Origin: Diphasiastrum complanatum
Taxonomy: Eukaryota > Streptophyta > Lycopodiopsida > Lycopodiales > Lycopodiaceae
Direction of reading: 5' to 3'
Assembly (NCBI GenBank): GCA_029204225.1
Contig: CM055097.1
Span: 66,656,941-66,720,940, forward strand
DNA: 64,000 bases
Of this stretch, positions 23,367-33,967 are shown one piece after another. How positions within the stretch are numbered: the stretch's first letter is position 1; each line of letters starts with the position of its first letter. The notes beneath the pieces are model-generated. The model ran no database searches, was not told the DNA's origin, and saw nothing but the letters and a program-made list of their open reading frames with translations. A program made the position numbers and the translations under genes.

Positions 23367-23878
23367 TTGAAAATAGCAATGGCAAGGAGACCCAGATCTA
23401 CAATCGAGTCTATGATTCTTTACAATGAGAAAGATGAAGCTGATAACTGGAAGCCAACAAAATATACGAAGAATTCATGGATATTGCTGCATCCATCATC
23501 AAAGGACAATTTTCGACAAAAGAAAAGAGCAAAAATGATATACAAATCTTATTGGAAAGCAAAAATTTTGGAGTTTAAGACTACCTTGGAGGTCAATCGA
23601 TATCAGAAGTTTTAGTACAACATGTATATATGCATTCAGAAATCAAAGTACATGATATCAATCCTCATGATCATCGAAAATATAATTGTAAGTATATCAA
23701 AACATATGCACTCTACAACAATCATATGTGATTTTCTTTATTGATGCTCTTCTAATTATGATTTAAATGTTTCAACATTGTTTTTTTCTTTCAGATTTAT
23801 ATCCATCATGCATAAGTGAATGGGAGCCAACACAATCACTTGCGGGAATATTGGACGTGATTCATTCTGATGTCGGAA
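23367..23878 (+). pseudogene. Small two-exon gene fragment, unknown
   Basis: The first frame (23367-23612) encodes a basic 82-residue stretch (MARRPRSTIESMILYNEKDE, NSWILLHPSSKDNFRQKKRA). After a one-base shift near 23597 a second frame reads SEVLVQHVYMHSEIKVHDIN and PHDHRKYN up to a GTAAGT donor at about 23690. A TTTCTTTCAG acceptor at about 23793 then gives, in the correct phase, LYPSCISEWEPTQSLAGILD and VIHSDVGKLQYRG with a stop at about 23878. The phase match over the intron argues for a once-real gene. The CIS..WEPTQSLAGIL stretch faintly recalls the part of ubiquitin-conjugating enzymes around the active cysteine, but this is weak and I do not assign a family. Confidence 0.33.
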
Positions 23879-23929
23879 AGCTACAATACAGAGGATAAAG
23901 TCCAAAGGAACTTGCAGATTAGATCAGGC

Positions 23930-24452
23930 TTTCTACGTGTCCACATTTCGTACGATGTTTTGTTTTCCAAGGCTATCGTTGTTGATCTGTTCTGCAGGTG
24001 TACCGCTGCAGCTATTGTCTCAGCTCAAAATTGACTCGGCAATCGAACATGTGCCATCATGCATCTGACTCCTTCGACTAGTGTCATGTTTCTTCTTTCT
24101 GCGATACCATTATATTCGGGTGTGTATGCAGGAGTGAATTGATGCTCTATTTATTGTTCTTGGCAGAATCTTGAAAATTTATTTACTTGTGTTGCTTGTG
24201 ATTGGCATGCTTAGAATAGGATCCTTCGATTGAGGACTTTATAATTTCTCTCCATATTTTGCAACATGCATAAGATTAAAAGTCTTGTGTAACTTGAATT
24301 TTCTCTCTCATCATAGTTTCATGCTGGTATGAAATTTGAGGTTCTTCCAACAATTCTTTTGTAGGTAAATTGTCTTGAGGTGGATTTGTTTTATCTGCTG
24401 CTTGTTTTCCACAGCCACCCATTTAAAAAAATGGTATAATATATATACAAAT
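23930..24452 (-). pseudogene. Copia J-like integrase fragment (inverted copy)
   Basis: The reverse complement of this stretch is nearly the same as 51793-52316, where it forms the start of a copia integrase frame (FWADSIAAAVHLQNRST region, here near 23960-24040). No further copia sequence continues on either side, so it is a captured piece about 520 bases long. Confidence 0.78.
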
Positions 24453-24539
24453 GAGAAATCTGAACTTTGATAGCTGCTTAATGTTCGTCTTGTCATTCCA
24501 AACACTTTTCATTTTTACAACATTCAATTCTTAGGTCAA

Positions 24540-25640
24540 ATGGAAAAGTTATAAAAGTTTAAAAATTGATAAAGGAAACAAAATATTAAGACCTTACAAA
24601 TAAGGTCCTAATACTTTTTAAACAAAAGAAAAAATACGACAGAAAATAAGGAAAATATAAAAATATAGGTGGAAAATAGGAAAATTATAAAAAATTCCAA
24701 AAAATAGCAAAATGAATAAAATATTACTAAAAATAATTAGTGCAAGTAATGCTACAAATGAAAAATACAAACATTCCAAAAACAACATATGAATATTACC
24801 TCACTTAAAAAAAGTGAGTAATGCCAAAAGTAAAAAAAATGTGAAAATTGAAAATTGGTAACCAAGCAATCTACTTACAAAAAATAATAAGGGCGAGTAA
24901 TGCCAAAATAATAATTGCAAATTCCAAATTGGTAGGCGAATAAAATACTTACTAGAAATAATAAGCGCACAATTTTGGAAGGAGTAAAAAACTTACTAAA
25001 GATGATAAAGTGATAATGGGTGAATAAAAAATTACTAAAAATTTTAAAATTAGTGTGAAAGTTTGGAAGGCAAATTAAAAAACTTATTACAAATAATAAG
25101 GTTTTTTTTTTTCGAAAATTTTAGAATGAAAAACTTGAAAAAAATTTTGCAACAAAACCAAAACTTCAACAATGAAAAATTGAAACACTTATCCCCCAAT
25201 TTTCTCTCCAAAAACAAGGAATGAACCTACTCTACAAGAATCTCCATAACTTTGCCAAATCTTAACCAAATTGGAAGAAATTGGTGCAAATCAAAGCTAA
25301 GCCATAGATCTACAAATTTGTAAAATTACAATTAAAAAAAAATGCCAAAAATAAGGCCAAAAGTGGAAGAAAATAGACAATAAAAACTATAGCCGACTAA
25401 AAGTAAAATGAAATCACAAAAATGACCATAATTGGGTCATTATAGCTCCAAATAAAAAAAAATTAGTACCTTCAAAAAGGTAAGCCCTACTGATCTAAAA
25501 CAAGAAATCATGCAAAAAACAAATATTAATAGTTTTAAAATTGAGACAAAACATTCTGAAAATTGGAAAATAAAAAACCTAATAAAAGAACTCTACCAAA
25601 TACAAAGCAAATCACCAAATATGATGGGAAAAGGATCTAT
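24540..25640 (-). other. A-rich internal region of a minus-strand LTR element
   Basis: No coding sequence is seen. From about 24720 to 25105 a loose tandem motif ACTTACTAAAAATAATAAGG recurs about five times with TAATGCCAAA spacers. Its position just beyond the PBS at 25641 suggests untranslated or internal element DNA. Confidence 0.42.
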
Positions 25641-25653
25641 GGCTCTGATACCA
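25641..25653 (-). promoter_or_regulatory. Primer-binding site (TGGTATCAGAGCC)
   Basis: The minus strand reads TGGTATCAGAGCC exactly. It is separated by five T residues from the end of the adjoining LTR. Confidence 0.85.
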
Positions 25654-25658
25654 AAAAA

Positions 25659-26205
25659 TGTCATGTGCCAAATCCGAATCAATAGCAATTACAAGGGAAG
25701 TAAAGCTAATACCAAGAAAAGTATAAAACATTCATCATAGCATATCCATAGAAAGCTAGAAACAAAGAGATCTCCATGAAATCGCAATGGAAATGAGCAA
25801 ATGATTACAAGGAAATGAAAAAGGGCATGGATTCATGTGGATAAGGCACAGGGCACATGAGATCTAGCAATGGAAATCCCAAAGCTCACATTCACGAAAA
25901 GGAAGCTTAGAGCTCTCTCATTTGTAAATGAGCCAAAAGATCCAAAAATGGATGTCTTTTGCTTACTTATAAACAATGCTCTAAGTTAACTAAACATAAC
26001 TATCTTAAAAAATAGTTAGCCCTTATTGAGTCTTATTTAGTATACTTCGGGCCCTTCTTGGTTTATTAGCCTTATTATATACTTTGGAGAGCCTAAAGAC
26101 GGAACCGCCTTGTTCCTAAGGGTTATAACTCCTTTTGGGCCTACAAAGCTTACATTGGATATTATATAGCCCTGATGAGCACTGATGTACTAAAAGCACA
26201 TGACA
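25659..26205 (-). mobile_element. LTR with PBS, 547 bp
   Basis: In plus orientation the block opens TGTCATGTGC and closes GCACATGACA, a perfect 10-bp terminal inverted repeat, with a PBS on the inner side. It is the 5' LTR of a minus-strand element whose coding part is absent or unrecognisable. No second LTR was found in the window. Confidence 0.78.
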
Positions 26206-27190
26206 TCGAGCAATTGCAAGAAACATGTTGGAGTTCATAGATCCCAAAAAACTATATTCAAAATCATCAAAAAGATGAAGTGGTAGAAAATTATGAAAAC
26301 TGGAATCTACAATCACATCTATAAAAGGAAGAGGAACAACCTGTTGTCGATAGGAAGATCAAAAACATGATCCAAGTAAACATCCAAAAACTGATAAAAG
26401 AGAGTGGAAAATTACCGAAGAGATCGGATTTAGAAGTTGTGAAGTGCATTAGAAGCAGCCTTCTACAAGAAGAACAATAATGTGAAAATGTCCTAAAGGA
26501 ATCCATGATGTCTTATAAACTCTTGAAACCTAAAAACTACCTTCTAATTTTCCACTCTCTTCACTACTCGTGTTAGATCCACTTGCCTGACTGCTGCACA
26601 GACTTATTCTCCTATAAATCTAAGGTTATGTCCCAAGCTCCCTAGCAGGCCTTTCCCCCATATACAAAGAAGGCAACCCCACCTATTTAATAAGTAACAT
26701 TTGCAACTTCTTCAAAAGCAGACTCAACATAATCTTCCTTTGATACCAATGATTCTCTGATTTGTGCTGCAACTAAGGCCGAACTCTGCATTCCATCTGG
26801 CTGAAGATTGTTTCTCTGATTTGTAGAGCAAGCTGAGCATTTCAGATGCTTCTATAAGAAGAGAAAAATCACAGTACTCTGTAACCCACAAACCTAACTC
26901 AGAATGATTTTGAAATTTAGCTTGAAAAGTTATTAGGATATCCTATTCTAGAAAAGCTATTTATGATTCAAATAAAGTCTGTCGAATCAGTATGCGTTTT
27001 CGAAAATTAGAATTAAGGAAAAATCTCACAGATCATTTCTTCAGTAGCTTGTAAAAGCAGGAGATGGTGCTATATGATACATGAACACACGGCTGGATGC
27101 AGGGTTTTTTGCAAACACAAACCTGCCAGCTCAAATTGAAGTTGGAGGCTCCCTTGGATTCTCAGTGATATCTGACACTCAGATACCTTC
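26206..27190. other. No confident gene
   Basis: A plus-strand stretch at about 26275-26480 reads like protein after one stop (VVDRKIKNMIQVNIQKLIKE, SDLEVVKCIRSSLLQEEQ) but I cannot assign it. The rest up to the lipase 3' end holds nothing I recognise. Confidence 0.35.
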
Positions 27191-27200
27191 AGATGTGTTG

Positions 27201-28379
27201 TTATCTCTTTAATATTTCAACAGCAGAAAGGCTTTGAAAATGGAAACATACGGGTTGCGTGCCAGCTGCAACCAGGCCCATGACATGCTTCAGATAATGC
27301 GTCCTAAAGAAGCAGTCAAGACACGCAATATTTTCATTTATCGGACTTGAAAATTGAGAATTCAAAAGCACGTTTTGTGGAAAATGCTCCAATTCACTTG
27401 TTGCGAAGGTGCTGCGTGAGTTCAATGGCTTGTCGAAAAGCTTTGGCATCAGGAAAGGCTTCACGTCATCCGAAGTGTGTCTTTTGGAGGGAGGTAGGGG
27501 TTTTTTCCAGAAGCAAACTTCACAGGCTACAGGTATGTTAGTTTCGTAATAGCAGAAAGTCCCTACCTGTTTCTTCCAAGAGGTTCTCATAACCTCATCC
27601 CACTCATCCGATATGACAAAAACTTTATGCTGTTTGTCTGCTTCAAGCTGCAACAAATGTTTACTAAGAATGTTTTTTGGACCTCCAGCGCTAAAGGCTA
27701 CCACGGGAAGTAGGCAAGAGTCAGAAAGCGCAGCAGAAACTAAGATAGCCAAAGTAGCTCCCAAGCTATGGCCTGTCAATAGCAACGGGGAGTCGGGATA
27801 TGCATCAATGACTTTTCTGGTGAAATTAAGGGCCTGTGAGAAATAATCAAGGGTTTCATTGCTGAACTTAGAGCAATCTGTAGGCATAGGAACAACTCTG
27901 CTGTCTTCCCCGAACAAGATCAAGTCCGCACACATGTCCGCAATGCTGCCTTCATCTCCAGAAAGATCCGTTCCTCTGAATGCCAAAACCACTCTCTTAC
28001 CCTTGCCTGTCACTGCTGCCGCTCCTCCTTCATGAACCCTACCTTCTTCTGCTTGTGCTTGTTCTTCATAAACCACAGCGTGGGCGCCACCATGAAGCGG
28101 CGCAAGGGGCAACACCTGCGATGCCACACTCCATCCTTCAACGGCCACCTGCTTGGGATAGCGATAGGCATTAGCAGAGATTTGAACGAGCGGCCATGCG
28201 ATTTGCCGAAACTCGGAGCCATCCAAACGATCCAAGGTGGCGATCCAGTCCCATCCTGCAGAAGGGAATGGCGAGACGAGCAAAAGCTGCTGCCAAAGGC
28301 ATGAAGAAAGAAGAAGCAGCACTGAGAATGCCGGTGTGGGAGGGAGCAGACGACGATCCATCGCCACAGCCACAGCCAA
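27201..28379 (-). CDS. Class-3 lipase / alpha-beta hydrolase, 392 aa
   Basis: A complete 392-codon frame. It starts with a hydrophobic segment after a short basic N-terminus (AFSVLLLLSSCLWQQLLLV, about residues 18-36), which fits a signal peptide or anchor, so the product probably enters the secretory path. The fold markers of the class-3 lipase family follow: VVLAFRGTDLSGDEG (oxyanion loop, about residue 130), LLLTGHSLGATLAIL with the nucleophile Ser in GHSLG (about residue 200), VVAFSAGGPKN, and a C-terminal HYLKHVMGL that may give the catalytic His. A Cys-rich stretch (TNIPVACEVC, IACLDCF) fits plant lipase-like proteins of this type. The 5' part is GC-rich, unlike the AT-rich neighbourhood. 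A CAG-GTAGGG at about 27567 could be a donor, but the frame reads through. The substrate is unknown. A MITE sits 90 bases upstream of the ATG. Confidence 0.85.
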   Translation of the reverse strand: MAVAVAMDRRLLPPTPAFSVLLLLSSCLWQQLLLVSPFPSAGWDWIATLDRLDGSEFRQIAWPLVQISANAYRYPKQVAVEGWSVASQVLPLAPLHGGAHAVVYEEQAQAEEGRVHEGGAAAVTGKGKRVVLAFRGTDLSGDEGSIADMCADLILFGEDSRVVPMPTDCSKFSNETLDYFSQALNFTRKVIDAYPDSPLLLTGHSLGATLAILVSAALSDSCLLPVVAFSAGGPKNILSKHLLQLEADKQHKVFVISDEWDEVMRTSWKKQVGTFCYYETNIPVACEVCFWKKPLPPSKRHTSDDVKPFLMPKLFDKPLNSRSTFATSELEHFPQNVLLNSQFSSPINENIACLDCFFRTHYLKHVMGLVAAGTQPVCFHFQSLSAVEILKR

Positions 28380-28468
28380 GACTGGCCTGAGCAGTGAGGC
28401 CTCTTTGCATGAATTTAAACCCGGCCAGTTCTGCAGAATATGTTTGCATGAAGTCTGGACCAGTGGAC

Positions 28469-28936
28469 CAGTGCTGGGCGAGTATCAAAATTTTTTATAC
28501 CCTCCGGTCAGGGTATTGCAGTTTTTTAGAAAATGTAATACCAGTAAGGTATCCATATAAGGAGGTATAGGAGTTGTAGACTGGTATAAACTGAGCTTGT
28601 ATCACAAGGTGATATACCAGCTGGTTATCAACCCGAGTATCAATATGTACGAATTGTTATAAATATACTTTTTAAAGTGTAATATCATAATTAAAAATAT
28701 AAAAAATATGAGATATGAAAAAAATATTAAAAATAGTACTACTATTGATACCACGACAAAAATCCACAAAATCTCCCCAACGTGGGTATCAACATGAATA
28801 GTAAAATACTTAACATTGGGTGTCCGGTTCTAGACCCTGGTATTATAAATCATATACCAGTCGGGTCGGTTTTTTAATACCATGTTGATACCCATTATTG
28901 ATATCAGCCGTGACCCTATATACCCGCCCAACACTG
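28469..28936. mobile_element. hAT-like MITE, 468 bp, with 8-bp target duplication
   Basis: The left end CAGTGCTGGGCGAGTAT and the right end TACCCGCCCAACACTG are imperfect inverted repeats of 16 bp. The 8-mer GTCTGGAC flanks it at 28453-28460 and 28937-28944. Between the left GTCTGGAC and the left terminus lies an extra CAGTGGAC, which forms a local tandem repeat (GGACCAGT twice). The interior is non-coding and full of GTATCA / TGATAC / TACCAG sub-terminal words. An 8-bp duplication and CAGTG ends are typical of hAT MITEs. It lies in the 5' flank of the lipase gene. Confidence 0.83.
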
Positions 28937-29060
28937 GTCTGGACCCACGGGTGCCGGAAAGCCTGGACACAATCACTTTGGGTGGCCTCTCTCAAACTTA
29001 AAAGGATGGTCCTTTTAAATAGAGGGCCGTCCTTATTTTAAACTCTATTAAAACTCTGAA

Positions 29061-30353
29061 TCATTCTAGAGAGAGGGCCAAGGCCACGATTACTTTTTCT
29101 AACAAATTTCCTAGAGCAAGATTTGGAAGTCTATTACAAAGATAATTTGCAAAAAAACTTGTTTTTTCCCAAAACTCTTTTGGAACTATTTTAAGTGCTT
29201 TTGCATATTCACATAGAGTTCTATTTTTTCTTTCATCCACTCCATTTTGTTTGGGGAAATAAGCACAAGTAAACTCTCTCCTCACTCCCTCTTGCTCACA
29301 ATAATCGTTAAATTTGTTGGAGACATACTCTCTACCACCATCACATCTCAAGGCTTTTAAATTACAAGAGAATTGCTTTTCAACAAAAGCTTTGTTTCAG
29401 GAATACATCAAACACCATAGACTTGGAAGATAAGATATACACCCAAGAAAATCTTGTATAATCATCAATAAAAGTAACAAAGCATATAGCTCTTCCTTTG
29501 CCCTTGGAAGATGCAAAGTGAACATCCGAGTGCACTAGCTCAAAAGGAAGTTGAGACTTGATGTTGGATCTTGGAAAGGCCTCTTATGAGATTTGGCAAT
29601 AGCACAAGCTTCACAAGGTTGAAGCTTCATCGATATAGTCTTTGGCAATCCGATATCTTTTCTATCTTTGACCATGGATGTCATGGCCTTGAAACTGGGA
29701 TTGCCCAATCTCTTATGCCATATATTGGTCTTGTAGACAACACACAAATGTTAGCACTCTCACTAGAATCTAGTTTGTATACTCTCCCAAATCTAGATCC
29801 TCTAGCTATCACCTCATCCTCACTCTTGATTATACATGTGTCAACATCAAATTTGACATCAAGACCATTGTCAACAATTGAGACTATTGAGATTCTTTGT
29901 TAGTTTTGGCACATAAAACACATCATTGAAACACAAAATGTTTGATTCCTTCAATTCTACACTCAACATCATTTGTAGTATAGATAGAATTTTTAGTATG
30001 CTCGTAAGGCTTGAGACTAGTAAATGAATTTTTGGAACTAGACATACGGGAACTAGCCCCACTATCAATCCACTAAAATTCATCACTCTTGAAAGGAGAG
30101 AAAGAAAAACTAGACATCATAAGTGAATCCTCCCTATCACTCTCATTAGCATCACTCTTAATTGGTTCTTTTTCTTGAAGCAATTAGAGGCATAGTGGCC
30201 TTTCTTGCAATAAAAAAGCCACTTGATCTTTTTCTCCTTCCAATTAGATGTTGAAGCTTGAGAGGAATGGACTTCATCTCCATCTTTGAATTTTTCTTTG
30301 TTCTTTTCCTTCTTGAAATGTCGTTGTTGTCCTTTGCTCCTCCCCTTTGGCAT
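29061..30353 (-). pseudogene. Ty1/copia N: zinc knuckle to integrase
   Basis: Minus strand, from the gag C-terminal end. It has a Lys-rich stretch and a knuckle LFYCKKGHYASNCF, where the first Cys is replaced. A protease region shifted out of frame follows (NDVFYVPKLTKNLNSL, about 29880-29940), then GAG-pre-integrase (IWHKRLGNPSFKAMTSMVKD, CEACAIAKSHKRPF) and the integrase core (MRCDGGREYVSNKFNDYCEQ; FPKQNGVDERKNRTLCEYAK). It ends near 29085 (LCNRLPNLALGN). The second catalytic segment reads CDGGREY instead of DNGGEY. RT is absent. Several stops and shifts. Confidence 0.87.
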
Positions 30354-30360
30354 GTTCTTG

Positions 30361-30660
30361 GTGAATAGGCTTCAAATCACACCTAGATCTCAACTAGACA
30401 AGATTGACAAGCAAAAACATCAGTTTTTTGATCAAACAAGCCATATATAAGTCAAACTTGATGTGTCCAACCATGTTGGGTGCCCTACCCACCTCACTTC
30501 AAATGGCTATAACTTACACAAGACACATCCAATTGAGTTGAAACAAATTGCAACACAAACTAGTTTTGTATTATCACATACTAGATTTGGATCTACCTTG
30601 GAGATACACCAACTTCAGAAAAATCCAAAATGTTTGTTTGTACTATCTGTGAGCAATTGA
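30361..30660 (-). other. Copia leader-like sequence
   Basis: The words GTGTCCAACC..., GGTGCCCTACC and CAAATGGCTATAACTT resemble the leader of copia M (about 21790-21910). This is probably the 5' untranslated part of copia N after deletion of its gag start. Confidence 0.4.
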
Positions 30661-32846
30661 AAGCGCTCAAAGAACAAGTAAAAACTGCTCAAGAAAAAGG
30701 TAATTGACAAATACTAAAATTTGTTCTTTTTTTTAAGCTCTCATTTTAAATTTCTTTTATGCTTTCAATTTACTAAATCAATTTTGTTTGTGTACTTTTT
30801 TTAGTGGCCATTACAAAGTAACTTGAATCCGTAGAGAGCAACAAACAACAAAAAGACAAGCTTGTAAAGCACAAAAAAATGTCTTTGGATTTTTCTCAAA
30901 AGTATCTGGTCTCATAATCAATGGAATGGATCTAGTTTGTTGTCATTTTGTAAGGGTGCCAACGAATTGAAACGAAACAGATTTTATTTAAGTTCATTTG
31001 GTAGAAGCTCTCATATTCAATGACACTTTGCAGTCTAAAGTGTTTTTTTAATTGTCTCAATGTTCAAATTGATCCAAACTTGACCATTACCAGAATTCAT
31101 ACAATAATAGCTGAATTTGGTAATAGTCTTTCTAAGATTCTCAATACTGCTAGGAAAAAAAAAATCAAACAATGATGAAATATGCATCGATGTTGGTTGC
31201 TTTGAAAACTTTCAAAAAAATCAAAACCGTATTTATATTGGTGGATCACACTCATGATTAAATTGACCAAATGTTTAGTTGCTTTTCTAAAAAGTTAAGA
31301 TGCAAAAAAGATTTTTTTTCACCAATGTTATAGAATATTATCGAGGAGTCTTACACCCCTACATTAAATGTGTTGATACTATGACACATTTGATTTTAGA
31401 GATTATATCAAAATGTTCGAAAAACATTGCATTGCATCAATAAATGATATTAGTTTTTCAACATCAATTTAAAATTTCAAATAATGTTAGTGGCATCACA
31501 TTATTGTGGGAAAAACAATTTTCGAACTTTGTAGCATACGTACCTTTCAAAAGCTCAAGGAAAACATCGTTCAGTTGATCCATTTATGACATTGAACTTT
31601 TTGAAAACAAACATTCAATCCAGATACCAATCTTTTGACGGGTTTGATCAACGTTTTGGTGGATAGATATTTTGAAAAGTAAAAAGTAAGTGTGCTTCAC
31701 TTGGGAGATGCAAACTTGTTTGAAGAGTTTCAACGATCATTTAGATATTTAATTCCAACACAATTAATTCCTCTGCTATTTCACAATCTCTTCTACGAAA
31801 CGAAAAACGTGAAATTTATTTGGAATCTAGAAAAAATCACCAAATTGTAAATGTCTCCAAGGCTAAATGGTCTGGTAACCCCAATGAAATAAAGGTTGGG
31901 GGACTCATTGCACTTTTAGCTTCATAAAATAGCAAAAATCATTCATTTCGGATCACTAAACTGATTAGCTTCATTTAGAGCGACAACACGTTGGCAAAAA
32001 TTGCATGTGTGCATGCATACCACTTCAACAAAGGCTTTTTTGGAAAGGTATGAGTTAGAAATGTTGCAATTAGATCCAAAAGACAAAATGAAGCATTCAA
32101 CAAAAAATCAACAAAGAGTAAATAATGTAGATATTCAAGATGTGGATGTGGTTGCATTTAATTTTGATCTTGACAATGACCAACCATATTTTTACGAAAG
32201 TCAACAATATCCATTCTACAAGAACGTCTTAAATTAAGTGCACAACTATCATCATCAACTTGACATCAACGTAGCAAAACCACAATACACAATTTTTTTG
32301 TCAACATTGGATTCTAACTCAGATGAGAATTTGCTAATAGACTCTGATGAGAAAAATGAGTTGTCAACTTCATCAATTGAAAAAGAAAGTCTTAATAATA
32401 TTTAGAGGTTTGAGTTGAGAGGAGTTAGTGAGAATTCCTTTGAGTTTGAATTGTTAAAAAAATAATATAAAAAATATTTTCAAAATTTGTGGATTTAACG
32501 TAAATAGCAACAAATGTAATTTGTAATTTATTTTCATGAAAGTCAATTGGGAGTATTCAAACACCATAAATATTTGTGTATTTTGTTCATGTAGATAATT
32601 TTATTTTTTAAATTTGATTAAAAAATCTAATTTTTTTTGGTGTATTCATTTTTTTTGGTTAATTGCATTTATTTATTTTTTTGTGATTTTTGAGAATGTC
32701 TTCATGGAAAAACATGTTTTTGGAAAAAGAAAAATTGAAAAATTGAAAACATGTTATTAATTTTTTGGAATTTTGAACATTTCAAAAGATTTCACGTTAC
32801 TTCAAGAAGATACTTGATATGGGCAATAAAGACACATATATAAAGG
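30661..32846. other. Degenerate AT-rich stretch, no assignable gene
   Basis: Short protein-like runs appear on the plus strand (for example about 32041-32236: ERYELEMLQLDPKDKMKHST, NVDIQDVDVVAFNFDLDNDQ, then YPFYKNVLN), but frames are broken and no family is recognised. It may be an old transposase or host gene relic. Confidence 0.35.
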
Positions 32847-33158
32847 GTGGTTTCAAAGAAAATAAATTCCATTGCCAATATGATTGCGAAGGTGATATCG
32901 ATAGAAATAGCAAGGACAAAAAAGCATGAAGTTTTTCATATAAGGACAACTCACTCAAGGATCAAGGGTCATACATATAGAGTCACGATAAGTATAAACC
33001 CCTCCTGCATGTGCTCGTATTTGAAGTTTAGTTCCGTAGGAGGGGAAATATTTATGGCTTGTACACATATATATTTCGTTTACATGAAGGTATTTGGATT
33101 AGATTGTAAATATAGCTTGTACATTATAAGTGCTAAATGGAACTACCCTTATGATTAA
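32847..33158 (+). pseudogene. SWIM-type zinc finger fragment
   Basis: A 103-codon frame contains GHTYRVTISINPSCMCSYLK, a spacer, and MACTHIYFVYMKVFGLD, which fits the CxC...CxH order of a SWIM zinc finger. SWIM fingers occur at the end of MuDR/FAR1-type transposases and in some host proteins. No transposase core or terminal repeat was found near it, so the parent is unknown. Confidence 0.42.
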
Positions 33159-33779
33159 AAGTTGCATCTCGATACTTGAAATGTGTGTTGCATTTGTTTA
33201 TTGCAATAGTGTGGTTAAAACCCAATTAGAAAGCCACTATGTATAAGAGGTAGATATCATCTTTTTGGATTGAAAGACGTTAATAAACGATCTTGTTTTT
33301 ATTATTCCAATGATATTGCACTAAATAAAAGTCTTTTGTATTGAAAAACTCCATAAATGCTCGCTCACACATGAGTTATGCAATATAATGCTCACATTTC
33401 CATGTTTGCTAGAATGGAGATTCACTCGCTTTTTTCATGCTTGCTAAAAATCTACATTCTTGAAATATAAATATTTCAGTATGACACTCAATATTAAAGA
33501 ACCAAGCTGAAGCCAATTTTGCTTCAAACTATTGTACTCAATTTTTAATCAATCAGAGTGCAATTTTGTCTACACTACTGTATTATTCTATTATGCATTG
33601 TTACTAATTATCCCTTTTGATTATTTGTTGGTAATTGACATGCTTTCAATCCGCAACCATCCATTGCTTACTTCCGCTGCTATTCCACCAATTTTTGATC
33701 TAATATCAGAGCTCTGTTTCTATCAGTGCTCTACTAATTCGATCAGTTGATCCTTCCGCATTACCCACGTTTTGCGACA

Positions 33780-33833
33780 TGGTATCAGAGCTCATTTCTA
33801 ATAATCTACTATTTTTCGACATGGTATCAGAGT
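33780..33833 (+). promoter_or_regulatory. Tandem primer-binding sites of copia E
   Basis: TGGTATCAGAGC at 33780-33791 is repeated as TGGTATCAGAGT at 33822-33833, each preceded by a CGACA. The 42-base spacing and shared flank (TTTTGCGACA / TTTTTCGACA) show a short tandem duplication. The LTR of the element should end at about 33779; its start was not found. Confidence 0.7.
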
Positions 33834-33967
33834 GGGTGGTTCAGTAATTTGTATTTCTATTGCGGAATATCAGTCTTGTTTCTACCAAGACTTAGTTTTA
33901 GCAAGTGCGTAGGCAAGAATATTCCGATATTGTTGTTTCTATCAACGATCTCACTCACTACACCAGA

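Noticed and set aside
28010-28560. Several overlapping frames on both strands at the lipase 5' end
   Set aside because: GC-rich shadows of the lipase coding sequence; no domain and inconsistent with the 392-codon frame.
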